This document shows positions 52,411-60,665 of a stretch of DNA of 64,000 bases, piece after piece. A model generated the notes under the pieces. The model ran no database searches, was not told the origin of the DNA, and worked only from the letters and a program-made list of their open reading frames with translations. Source of the DNA: Anaerolineales bacterium (GTDB lineage: Bacteria; Chloroflexota; Anaerolineae; JAAEKA01); contig JACKBI010000008.1 in the NCBI GenBank assembly GCA_020634615.1, positions 221,112 through 285,111 of the forward strand, given 5' to 3'. Within the stretch, counting starts at the first letter, position 1. Every line of letters starts with the position of its first letter. The position numbers and the translations under genes are program-made.

Positions 52411-53760
52411 ATGAAGCCCAAGGTCTTTGCTTTGGCTCTGGTCGTTCTTCTCACCATCGTCGCGGTTATGCCCGTTGCAGCCATACCGCTCTTCGGTCCG
52501 TGCGCGCCCGGCGCAGCCTATGATCCCGCCTGTGACGCCAACCAGGACGGGCACATCAACATCACAGACATCCAACTGGCCGCCGGCCACTGGAACCAGA
52601 CCGGCACGTTCACCAGCGACAACAACCACATCCACCTGGGCCAGACCTGGACCGGCAGCAACAATCCGCTGGTCATCGGCGGCACGTTCAACCAGGCGCC
52701 CGACTATGCGGGGCTCGTAGGCAGCAACATTGACGGCAACGGCATCACCGGCCGGTCGGCCAGTGACACAGCCAGCGGCGTGTACGGTGAAAACACCGCT
52801 GGCGGCTACGGTGTGGCCGGTCGCACCAGCGGTACGTATCAGACAGCCGGCGTCTATGGCGTAAGCACTAGCACCTTTGGCGGGAACTATGGTGTCTACG
52901 GGCAAATCAACGACTACGCGGGATATGGCGTTTACGGCAATAACGACAGTAACTTCGCCGGCTATGGAGTTTTTGGCAACGGTGCTACCGGCGTGGCCGG
53001 TTACTCACCTATCGCAAATGGCTATGGCGTGCAAGGGACTGCCACAGGCACTGGCGAGGGCGTGCGCGGCCAGAATTTCGCGTCCGGAAATGGGGTTGAT
53101 GGATATAGCGTGTCCGCGCACGGCGTGCTTGCAGCAAGTGCTGGTGCCGGCATCAACGGCTCGGCGCTGTACGCTCATGCCGAGGCGAACAATGGCATCG
53201 CCATTGTCGCCGAAGCCGGCAGTAGCAGCGATAGCGCTGTTGTGATCGGCAACAGCGGCTCAGGCAATTTCGTCGTCGGGCTGAACGGCGGCAATCCGCA
53301 GTTTCGTGTCAACACGGCAGGCCGTGGCTACTTCAACGGCGGGACGCAGACCGGCGGTGCGGACGTGGCCGAGTTCATCCCCGCGCCGGCCAACCTGGAA
53401 CCAGGCGATGTGATCGAGATCGATCCTGAGCACGCGGGCAGTTTTCGGCTGGCCGCGACGCCCGGCAGCACCGCCGTCGCCGGCGTCATCTCTACGGAGC
53501 CAGGCGTGTCTCTCGACGGCGGCAGCACGGCCGGACCAGAGAACAACGGCCCGCAGCTCGCGCTGGTTGGCCGGGTGCCAGTCAAGGTGACCGCGCAGGG
53601 CGGCCCGATCCAACCCGGCGACTTGCTGGTCGCCTCGTCTCTGCCCGGTCACGCGATGCGCGGTCCCGCGAACCCGGCCCCGGGCACGGTGATCGGCAAG
53701 GCGCTGGAACCGCTGGCCAGCGGAACCGGCGTGATCCAGATGCTGGTGATGCTGCGTTGA
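52411..53760 (+). CDS. Secreted dockerin-module protein with GYGVxG repeats
   Basis: 449 residues; ggagg site before ATG 52411. Signal peptide, PCAPGAAYDPAC and the EF-hand DANQDGHINITDIQLAAGHW. Residues about 110-290 are Gly-rich repeats of the form G(V/Y)(Y/F/A)G (SGVYGENTAGGYGVAG, AGYGVYGNNDSNFAGYGVFG, NGYGVQGTATGTGEGVRG). The C-terminal domain begins TGGADVAEFIPAPANLEPGDVIEIDPE and continues LALVGRVPVKVTAQGGPIQPGDLLVAS. This DVAE/PGD domain also ends many phage-tail-like or fibre proteins. It shares N-terminal architecture with the 43423 and 45398 genes but has a different stalk. Confidence 0.85.
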   Translation: MKPKVFALALVVLLTIVAVMPVAAIPLFGPCAPGAAYDPACDANQDGHINITDIQLAAGHWNQTGTFTSDNNHIHLGQTWTGSNNPLVIGGTFNQAPDYAGLVGSNIDGNGITGRSASDTASGVYGENTAGGYGVAGRTSGTYQTAGVYGVSTSTFGGNYGVYGQINDYAGYGVYGNNDSNFAGYGVFGNGATGVAGYSPIANGYGVQGTATGTGEGVRGQNFASGNGVDGYSVSAHGVLAASAGAGINGSALYAHAEANNGIAIVAEAGSSSDSAVVIGNSGSGNFVVGLNGGNPQFRVNTAGRGYFNGGTQTGGADVAEFIPAPANLEPGDVIEIDPEHAGSFRLAATPGSTAVAGVISTEPGVSLDGGSTAGPENNGPQLALVGRVPVKVTAQGGPIQPGDLLVASSLPGHAMRGPANPAPGTVIGKALEPLASGTGVIQMLVMLR

Positions 53761-53792
53761 CGCCCGCGAGGCGTGCGTGAGGCGTGCATGAG

Positions 53793-53827
53793 AAAGTTGG
53801 CAACTCTGCGGCAGAGTTGCCAACTTT
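53793..53827. repeat. Locus hairpin repeat (compact palindrome)
   Basis: 17-bp perfect arms aaagttggcaactctgc (53793-53809) and gcagagttgccaacttt (53811-53827) around one base. It starts 33 bases after the stop of the preceding gene and probably acts as its terminator. Confidence 0.85.
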
Positions 53828-53945
53828 GTTTGACGAGGCGCCGAGGACTTGCGTTACGTCCCCGGTACCTGCGCGTTTCATGGCGCGGCCCGGTGCATGC
53901 TAGAATAGCTGCTGTCGACCCTCCGCATATACGATCACCGCAACA

Positions 53946-55076
53946 ATGCCCATGACCTTACCACATACTGCTGACCTCGTCATCATTGGCGCTGGAGCTA
54001 TCGGCTGCAGCACCGCCTGGCACCTCGCGCAGGCCGGCATCACGAACATTGTGGTCGTTGAGATGGGGCAGGTGGGCAGCGGCTCGTCCAGCAAGTCAGC
54101 CAGCATGCTCAGCCTGCAATTCGGCCGCGACGAGACGATGGCCCGTTTGGCGCAGCACGCCTACGTCCGTTATATGCGCTTCGAGGAGGAGATCGGCGTC
54201 CCCATCGACTTCCGCCCCATCGGCTGGCTCAACCTCGCGACCGCGGCCGAGGCTGACGCTCTGCGCCCCGAAGCGGCCATGCTCCAGTCGTTGGGGATCA
54301 ACACCGAGCTGCTGGCGCCGGACGAGATCAAGCGCCGCTACCCGCTGCTCAATGTCGACGACATCATTGTCGGAACCTATGGCCCCGACGATGGGCCATT
54401 CGACCCGCACATGATACTGTGGGGTTATGTCAAACGAGCCAGCCAGCACGGCGTGCGATTTTTGCAGGGCGTCAAGGCTACCGGCATCACCCAGCGCGGC
54501 GGGCGGGTCACAGCGGTCGAGACCGACGCGGGAACCATCGCCACGCCGCTGGTGATCAACGCCGCCGGTCCGTGGGCAATCGAGGTCGGACGGTGGGCGG
54601 GCCTCGACATTCCCATCCTCAACTCGGCGCGCAGCATTCTGGTAACTGCCCCGCTGGCTGCTGTGCCTGCCGATCACCCGTTCGTCGAGGACCTGTCGGT
54701 CGAGTGGTACTTCCGCCCCGAGATCGACGGCGTGTTGATGGGCATGGGCAAACGCCCAGCGCCGGACCTCAACACCGCCACGCCGCCCGCTATGATCGAC
54801 GCCATGATCGACGCCGCTGTTCATCGGGTCCCGGTGCTGGCGCAGGCTGAGTTACTGACGGCCTGGACCGGCATCCGCCCGCTGACGGCTGATGGCTATC
54901 CCATCGTCGGCGCCGCGCCAGGCATCGACGGCATACTGCTGAACTGCGGCTGGGGCGGCGTGGGCATCATCATGGCGCCCATAGCCGGGCAGTTGCTGGC
55001 GGATCTTGTCACCAGCGGCAGATCGGATCTGGTTGACGTGGGGCGATTCTCGCTGAGCCGATTCGACACCCATTGA
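53946..55076 (+). CDS. FAD-dependent oxidoreductase, DAO/sarcosine oxidase beta-like
   Basis: 376 residues. The Rossmann FAD motif DLVIIGAGAIGCSTAWHLAQAG is at the N-terminus, then GSGSSSKSASML, the substrate domain, VVINAAGPWAIEVGRWAGL and the C-terminal FAD loop NCGWGGVGIIMAPIAGQLLADL. The family oxidises secondary or D-amines such as sarcosine, glycine or proline derivatives. No partner subunits are adjacent. The start is the first ATG of the frame (53946). Confidence 0.9.
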   Translation: MPMTLPHTADLVIIGAGAIGCSTAWHLAQAGITNIVVVEMGQVGSGSSSKSASMLSLQFGRDETMARLAQHAYVRYMRFEEEIGVPIDFRPIGWLNLATAAEADALRPEAAMLQSLGINTELLAPDEIKRRYPLLNVDDIIVGTYGPDDGPFDPHMILWGYVKRASQHGVRFLQGVKATGITQRGGRVTAVETDAGTIATPLVINAAGPWAIEVGRWAGLDIPILNSARSILVTAPLAAVPADHPFVEDLSVEWYFRPEIDGVLMGMGKRPAPDLNTATPPAMIDAMIDAAVHRVPVLAQAELLTAWTGIRPLTADGYPIVGAAPGIDGILLNCGWGGVGIIMAPIAGQLLADLVTSGRSDLVDVGRFSLSRFDTH

Positions 55077-55177
55077 CTTGATGATCACTAACGATTTTCG
55101 CCAACCTCGCTCCACTGACTATAATCTCCTGTTGTCACGCTTCGTCCGTTACGGAGGCTGACAGCAGGAGATTTCAT

Positions 55178-56344
55178 TTGTCAACGCACTGGACCGCCAA
55201 GCCATTTTCGCATCGTGTCACCCTCCCACCGCGCGCGGGCGCGGTTCTGGCCGCTGCTTCTTTGATGTTGCTGGCAAGCTGCTCAGCCTTGCAGCCGGAA
55301 CCGACGGCGACGCCGCTGCCGACGGCTACGGAAACCGCAACGGCCACGCTGACGCCGACGCTAACACAGACATCGACGCCGACCGCGACAGCAACCAATA
55401 CAGCGACGGCCACTGCGACGCCCGTACCCACGGACACGCCGACGGCAACTCCGACCGCCACGGCAACCGCCACCGCTACCGCGACTCTCACGACCACCCA
55501 GTCCAGTCTGGCCGCCAACGTCCTGGTGACATCGACGCCCATCGTGCCGGGCGGGCCGTGGCCGACGCCCGACGTTTCGCAGGCCAGTGACCACTACTGG
55601 CTGGGCCGGCCGACCGGCCCGGGCACCACGCAATGGGCCAGCCCGTTCTACCCCTACGCCAGCACCGGCCAGGGCGCCTATCTGGTGCATCACGGTGCGG
55701 ACATTGCCAACCCGCTGGGCACGCCGCTCTACGCACCGGCCGACGGCACCGTGGTCTTCGCCGGCCCCGACGATCAGGTCGCGGTGGGACCGACCACCAA
55801 CTTCTTTGGAATTCCAGTGGTCATCGAGCTGGACCGGCGCTACCGCGACCAGCCGGTCTACGTGCTGCTGGGTCACATGTCCAGCACCACCGTCACGCCT
55901 GGCCAGCACGTGCAACGCGGCCAGCAGGTGGGCGCGGTCGGCAGCACCGGCATCGCGCTGGGTCCCCACGTGCACGTTGAGGTGCGCATCGGCGTCAATG
56001 ACTACGACCACACGGTGAACCCCGAATTCTGGCTGGAGCCGTTGGCGGGTCACGGCACGGTGGCCGGCCGCGTGCTGACCGCCGACGGACGCCATCTGCC
56101 CGAGGTGCCGCTGCTGTTCTATCCCGGCCCGAACTTCAACTCCCCGCGCTACTACGCCTATACCTATATCGACGGTCTGGGGCTGATCAACCCCGACGAG
56201 CAGTGGGGCGAGAACTTCCTGCTGTCCGACCTGCCGGCCGGCGACTACCTGGTGGAAGCCACGGTCAACGGCAAGGTGTACCGCCAGAACGTCACGGTCC
56301 AGGCGGGCAAGACCTCCTGGGTGGAGATCCGTACGGAAGATTGA
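55178..56344 (+). CDS. M23 (LytM) peptidase lipoprotein with Thr/Pro-rich stalk
   Basis: 388 residues from TTG 55178 (caggag upstream). The lipobox MLLASC (near residue 35) is followed by about 70 residues of Thr/Pro/Ala-rich low complexity, likely a wall-spanning stalk that may be glycosylated. The M23 domain has VHHGADIANPLGTPLYAPADGTVVFAG, LLGHMSS and GPHVHVEVRIG, keeping the zinc ligands. A C-terminal beta-sandwich (about 290-388; GTVAGRVLTADGRHLPEVPLLF...LPAGDYLVEATVNG) resembles a carboxypeptidase regulatory-like fold. It would cleave or bind cell-wall peptides. Confidence 0.9.
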   Translation: MSTHWTAKPFSHRVTLPPRAGAVLAAASLMLLASCSALQPEPTATPLPTATETATATLTPTLTQTSTPTATATNTATATATPVPTDTPTATPTATATATATATLTTTQSSLAANVLVTSTPIVPGGPWPTPDVSQASDHYWLGRPTGPGTTQWASPFYPYASTGQGAYLVHHGADIANPLGTPLYAPADGTVVFAGPDDQVAVGPTTNFFGIPVVIELDRRYRDQPVYVLLGHMSSTTVTPGQHVQRGQQVGAVGSTGIALGPHVHVEVRIGVNDYDHTVNPEFWLEPLAGHGTVAGRVLTADGRHLPEVPLLFYPGPNFNSPRYYAYTYIDGLGLINPDEQWGENFLLSDLPAGDYLVEATVNGKVYRQNVTVQAGKTSWVEIRTED

Positions 56345-56406
56345 GCGTCGCTCTGGAATGCCCGCTCGTTCCGACCCGTGCCGAAAGTCCTGCCGAAACC
56401 TCCCCG

Positions 56407-57216
56407 CTACTGCGAACCACCAAACCAGCGCGCTTGCAGCGCTGCCAATGTTCCGTCCTCCTGGAGCGCCTGCAGTGCCTCATCGACCTGCGCCTGCAAG
56501 ATTGGCGTTTTGCGCGGCATCACCAAGACGTAAGGATCGGACACGATAGGCTCCTCGACCAACCGCAACTGGCCCGAGCCGGGGAACTGCAAGGCGCTGA
56601 TGCGATCAACCAGCGCGGCATCGGCATCACCATCAGCGACAACCTGCAGGGCTTGCTGGGCGGTTTCCTGTGGCAGGATTATCACGTCGGGAGACTCGCG
56701 GCGCAGCGCACGCGCCTGCAGATCACCCTCCGATCCCCACTCCACCGCCACGCGCATTCCCGACAGATCGTCGAGACTGTTCAGTTCAGGCCGGTCGGGC
56801 GCAGCCACCAGCATCAGCCCGGCCTCGAAATAGGGCCGCGAAAACGCCACGTTCTGGCTGAACTGCGGCTGGTAGGGCAACGCCGAGAGCGCGGTATCGA
56901 CGCTGCCTGCCCAGACCGCGTCTACCAGCCCATCGAAGCCGACCCCTTCGATGCTGGCCTCCACACCCCAGCGCGCGGCGATAGCCCGGGCCAGATCGAC
57001 GTCGTAACCCACCGGCCGGCCTTCCGGGTCCAATGACTCAAAGGGCGGGAAGCTGGGATCCATCGCGACCCGCCAGACACCCGTTTGCTCGATGTTCTCC
57101 CAGAAATGGTCGCGGGGCAGCGCCACAGTCCGCCACAAAATCAACACCAGTGCCAGCAACAGAACAGTGCCGCCGACCACCAGGAGCCACTGTTTGCGCT
57201 TCAACTCGACGCGCAT
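56407..57216 (-). CDS. Solute-binding protein family 3 (amino-acid type), membrane anchored
   Basis: 269 residues; ATG 57216 lies 1 base after the stop of the upstream gene, whose end supplies a ggag site. N-terminal helix (about 10-30) with no lipobox. The periplasmic-binding fold follows: GVWRVAMDPSFPPFESLDPEGRPVGYDVDLARAIAARWG, VDTALSALPY, VAFSRPYFEAGLML and GMRVAVEWGSEGDLQA. No ABC permease or ATPase is beside it; it may deliver ligand to a remote transporter or act as a sensor. Confidence 0.87.
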   Translation of the reverse strand: MRVELKRKQWLLVVGGTVLLLALVLILWRTVALPRDHFWENIEQTGVWRVAMDPSFPPFESLDPEGRPVGYDVDLARAIAARWGVEASIEGVGFDGLVDAVWAGSVDTALSALPYQPQFSQNVAFSRPYFEAGLMLVAAPDRPELNSLDDLSGMRVAVEWGSEGDLQARALRRESPDVIILPQETAQQALQVVADGDADAALVDRISALQFPGSGQLRLVEEPIVSDPYVLVMPRKTPILQAQVDEALQALQEDGTLAALQARWFGGSQ

Positions 57217-57217
57217 G

Positions 57218-58360
57218 TCAGTCGCTCCCTCCCGGTCCGCTAAGTTCCTCGCCACGACTGTATCGCTGTACTTCCTCGTAGATCGGTTTCGGCTGGAAAT
57301 CAGGCGTCACAAAGGTGAAATAGTCCTGGTAGGTGCGCACACTGGCGGGATAGCGAAACGCCCAGAACGCCAGCACTTCGGCCCACGGCCACTCGTTCAA
57401 CACCTTGTCATAGGCGCGCACGGTGTATTCGATTCGCTGGGCGGGCCGTACGGCGCGCGTCCAGCGCGGATGGTCGTTCCAGCCCGCCTCGGTGATAAAG
57501 ACCGGCTTGTCGCCGTCGCCGTTGGCAACCATCAGATCGCGCACAAGCTCGGTTCGGGCAAAGTTGATGGCGTCAGGCGCGGCCGGCTCGTCAGGTGGAA
57601 ACTTGCCGCCGTAGGCATGCACGGCCAGCGCGTCGAAATATGGCGCGGCGCCGGCGTCATACATGGCCTGCAGGAAGTCCAGGTCGTCCATGCCCCACTC
57701 GCTGCCGGGCGGCGCCAGCGTGGGCGCCAACGCGCCACCCAGCACCTGCACGTCGGGGTTGGCTTCCTTGGCCCGCGTGTAGGCGACGCGCAGCATCTCG
57801 GTATATGCCAGCGGATCGACCGGCCGGAATCCCCATTCCAGACTGAGATTCGGCTCGTTCCAGATGACGATCGTATCGACCTCGTCGCGGTAACGCTGCA
57901 CGAATTCGTAGACATAGTTGCCGAAGTCGGCGTAGTGTTCTTCGTCGAGGTACAGCGGGGTTGTGTCGTCAGGACGCGCCCACTGCGGCACATAGCCCAG
58001 CCGTGCGATGACCTTCAGCCCCTGCGCGGCTGCGTGACGAATGACCATGTCACTGTGATCCCACTTGCCTTCGCCCGGCCGGTTTGGCTCGACATATGCC
58101 CAGGGAAAGAACTCCACGATCCAATTGGCGCCCATCTCGCGCACCATCTCCAGCGTGCGCTTGACCTTCCACTCCTCCACTTCATCGGTCAGCCGCGTGT
58201 GTACGCCCATCTTGGGGTTGATTGACTGGACAGTCTGCTGCGGACCAACGCTGACGCGCGAGCCTGATTGCACGACGACTACGATTAGGATCCCCGCGGC
58301 AAGCAGCAACAGAAGAAGAACCAGGCCAACGCTGCGCGCTGAAGGTCGAGACTGAGACAT
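57218..58360 (-). CDS. Glycoside hydrolase, clan GH-A (GH39-like), membrane anchored
   Basis: 380 residues: N-terminal transmembrane helix (about 10-30), then a TIM barrel. The acid/base Glu is in IVIWNEPNLS and the nucleophile Glu in PVFITEAGWND. ANWIVEFFPWAYVEP and ALAVHAYGG are also typical. Substrate could be a xyloside, glucoside or related glycan. The ATG at 58360 stands 7 bases from a TATAAT, so the message should be leaderless. It is followed at once by the solute-binding protein, implying joint glycan sensing or uptake. Confidence 0.88.
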   Translation of the reverse strand: MSQSRPSARSVGLVLLLLLLAAGILIVVVVQSGSRVSVGPQQTVQSINPKMGVHTRLTDEVEEWKVKRTLEMVREMGANWIVEFFPWAYVEPNRPGEGKWDHSDMVIRHAAAQGLKVIARLGYVPQWARPDDTTPLYLDEEHYADFGNYVYEFVQRYRDEVDTIVIWNEPNLSLEWGFRPVDPLAYTEMLRVAYTRAKEANPDVQVLGGALAPTLAPPGSEWGMDDLDFLQAMYDAGAAPYFDALAVHAYGGKFPPDEPAAPDAINFARTELVRDLMVANGDGDKPVFITEAGWNDHPRWTRAVRPAQRIEYTVRAYDKVLNEWPWAEVLAFWAFRYPASVRTYQDYFTFVTPDFQPKPIYEEVQRYSRGEELSGPGGSD

Positions 58361-58367
58361 GGGATCG

Positions 58368-58373
58368 ATTATA
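58368..58373 (-). promoter_or_regulatory. -10 box of a leaderless promoter
   Basis: TATAAT with exactly 7 bases to the ATG at 58360. No convincing -35 was found. Confidence 0.5.
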
Positions 58374-58676
58374 CCACGAAGCGGACCTGACCACGGGTCC
58401 AGGACCCACTTGCAGCAGCCGGTGCGGTCAGCGGGCAGAGCAAGGCGGCGTCACACAGAGACATCCGGTCAAACAGACTCGAAGAGATGAGGACAGACTG
58501 GCGTCTGTCCTCGGGTCCAAATGACGAAACGATGCAATTGGGGCTGGTTCCCATAATTCTTTTAACGCCACGTGTCGCCTCGTAGCGCAGAAATCACCAG
58601 CCCCTGTGAATATTGTAACAGAAATTCATGGTCTCGTAAAGGGGTTGCACAGAAATCGCCCCAGGTCGTTTTCCGG
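58374..58676. other. Intergenic region with hairpins
   Basis: Contains a 9-bp stem (gaggacaga 58489-58497 with tctgtcctc 58504-58512) and a longer-range pair (ggggctggt near 58540 with accagcccc near 58600). It lies between the GH promoter and the end of the VOC gene. No gene is seen. Confidence 0.45.
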
Positions 58677-59075
58677 TCAGTCCAGCCCCCACGTGCGCGG
58701 CGTGGTCAACTCCAGGCTATTGCCCGCGGGGTCTCGAAAATAGAGGGAGAATCCGCCACCCGGCCACGTCACCTCAGTTTCGACAGGGATGCCGTGCTCA
58801 GCGAGCTGGCGACGCCACGCGTCGATCTGGTCGTCGGCCATGGCGAACGCCAGGTGGCCGGGACCGTGAGCGCCGTGGGCAGGCGCACTGCCTGCTCCCT
58901 TGGCTGTTTCATCGGGGTTGAACAGCAGCAGGACGCTTGCCCCGCAGCGATAAAAGAGGTGACGACCTTCCACGCTGGCGAACGGCTGCAAGCCCAGCAC
59001 TTCGTTATAAAAGCGCGCGGCCGCGTCCAGATCATCGACGTAGAGGCAGGTTTCGACAATACGGTTGGCTTCCAT
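58677..59075 (-). CDS. VOC/glyoxalase-family protein
   Basis: 132 residues, a single VOC module: ETCLYVDDLDAAARFYNEVLGLQPF, HLFYRCGASVLLLFNPDE, GPGHLAFAMADDQIDAWRRQLAEHGIPVETEV and SLYFRDPAGNSLELTTP. The metal ligands His and Glu are present near the end. Possible roles include a bleomycin- or fosfomycin-resistance-like protein or a glyoxalase; nothing decides. The ATG at 59075 is chosen because upstream codons would overlap the divergent promoter. Confidence 0.87.
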   Translation of the reverse strand: MEANRIVETCLYVDDLDAAARFYNEVLGLQPFASVEGRHLFYRCGASVLLLFNPDETAKGAGSAPAHGAHGPGHLAFAMADDQIDAWRRQLAEHGIPVETEVTWPGGGFSLYFRDPAGNSLELTTPRTWGLD

Positions 59076-59118
59076 CGGATATCTCGCTATGGGGGTTGTG
59101 GAGCGCACTGTGAATGGC

Positions 59119-59148
59119 TTGACGGCCAACACCGGGCGATGATACACT
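59119..59148 (+). promoter_or_regulatory. Promoter of the threonine synthase-like gene
   Basis: TTGACG (59119-59124), 18-base spacer, TACACT (59143-59148), about 50 bases before the ATG at 59204. Confidence 0.6.
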
Positions 59149-59203
59149 CACCTTCGTCACGCCATTGTACCAGTCTGCCAGAACCACGCCAAAGTTGCAG
59201 TCC

Positions 59204-60343
59204 ATGCGCTCCATCACTGACTACCCGCCACCGACCTTGCGTTGCCAAAGCTGCAACGCCCAGCACGCCATCGATTCCCCGATTTGGAGATGTCCGTGCG
59301 GTGGCCTGCTGGATGTGGAAATGCCGCCCGTTTTTCCCCTGGACCAGCTGACTGAACGGCCCGCCAGCCTGTGGCGCTATCGAGAAACGCTGCCGCTCCG
59401 GCCAACGACGCAAGCGGTCAGCCTGGGCGAGAGCATGACACCGTTGCTGCCGGTTTCAGCCGGTGGACGGCAGGTATTTCTCAAAATCGACCACTTGCTG
59501 CCAACCGGCTCTTTCAAGGATCGCGGCGCCGCAGTTATGCTCACAAAATTGCGCGAAGTGGGCGTAACTTCTGCGGTCGAAGATTCGTCGGGTAATGCAG
59601 GAGCTGCGATTGCGGCTTATGCAGCAGCGGCCGGCGTGTCGATGTCGATCTACGTGCCGGCCAGCGCTCCCCCGGCCAAGGTTGCACAGATTCGGATGTA
59701 TGGCGCGCGGCTGGTATCGGTTCCGGGCAGCCGAGAGCTCACGACGGCGGCAGCGCTGGCCGAAGCACAGCAAAGCTACTACGCCAGTCACGTCTGGAAT
59801 CCGTTCTTCCTCGAAGGTACCAAGACAGCCGCCTTCGAAATCTGGGAACAGCTTGGACGGAAGGTTCCCGCCCTTGTCGTCACGCCCGTGGGCCACGGAA
59901 CGATGCTGCTGGGTCTGTTCAACGGGTTCCGTCATTTGTTGCGCGCCGGTATCACTGCCAGGTTGCCGCAGATTATCGGCGTGCAGACGGCCAATTGCGC
60001 TCCACTGGCGGCTGCCTGGAGCAGCAAGCAGCAGACCCTGCCAGAGATCGTAGCGGGCGACACCATAGCCGATGGCATCGCCATTGCCCGCCCGCCGCGC
60101 TGGCAGCAGATCGTGGCAGCGGTAGCTGAAAGCAGCGGTCAAATCACCTCTGTGACCGATGAGGCGATCAGGCGAGCGCTCGGGAGCTGGTCGGCGCGCG
60201 GCATTGCCGTTGAGCCGACGGCAGCCAGCGCCCTGGCCTTTCTTGATCAATGGCTTGCAACCAAAAACGCGTCGTCTGCTGAAACTGTTGTCGTCTTATT
60301 GACAGGATCCGCGCTGAAGACATCGGCGAAGATTTCGAATTGA
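59204..60343 (+). CDS. Threonine synthase-like PLP enzyme with zinc-ribbon N-terminus
   Basis: 379 residues of fold-type II PLP enzymes. The N-terminus has four cysteines in ribbon spacing (CQSC, CPCG). The PLP Lys is in TGSFKDRGAAV; SSGNAGAAIAAYAAAAG binds phosphate; PVGHGTMLLGLFNG and LLTGSALK complete the cofactor site. Threonine synthase converts O-phosphohomoserine to threonine; a related deaminase or cysteate synthase role cannot be excluded. The gene has its own promoter and no pathway neighbours. Confidence 0.85.
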   Translation: MRSITDYPPPTLRCQSCNAQHAIDSPIWRCPCGGLLDVEMPPVFPLDQLTERPASLWRYRETLPLRPTTQAVSLGESMTPLLPVSAGGRQVFLKIDHLLPTGSFKDRGAAVMLTKLREVGVTSAVEDSSGNAGAAIAAYAAAAGVSMSIYVPASAPPAKVAQIRMYGARLVSVPGSRELTTAAALAEAQQSYYASHVWNPFFLEGTKTAAFEIWEQLGRKVPALVVTPVGHGTMLLGLFNGFRHLLRAGITARLPQIIGVQTANCAPLAAAWSSKQQTLPEIVAGDTIADGIAIARPPRWQQIVAAVAESSGQITSVTDEAIRRALGSWSARGIAVEPTAASALAFLDQWLATKNASSAETVVVLLTGSALKTSAKISN

Positions 60344-60345
60344 AC

Positions 60346-60374
60346 TTGACGAAAAAAACACGCTCAGGTATACT
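60346..60374 (+). promoter_or_regulatory. Promoter of the duplicated-domain lipoprotein gene
   Basis: TTGACG (60346-60351), 17-base spacer, TATACT (60369-60374). It leaves a leader of about 285 bases (60380-60665) in which I see no gene. Confidence 0.7.
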
Positions 60375-60665
60375 GCTTGTACACATAATCCAGTTGTCAT
60401 TGTCCTGAGGGTTGGTTAGACTGCTGCCAATGCTCCCGCACAAAAGGTTCGTCCCCAACATGATTAGGTCCGTCCCGGGAAGTAGCTTGTTCTCCCGGCA
60501 CATTCGTCCTTCCTGCACCTTTTCTGCCGCCAGTCCTCTTCTCCACCGCTCGCTGGATCCGTCGCATTGGCCGCTCACGGCCTTCACTGTTCAATCTGAT
60601 ACAACGGCTGTTTCCATGGCGCTATGGACGCGTCACAAACTATTTGCACATAGGAGGTGCTAACC

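Noticed and set aside
55300..55510. Low-complexity tract as a simple-sequence repeat element
   Set aside because: It lies in frame within the M23 lipoprotein and encodes its Thr/Pro/Ala-rich stalk.
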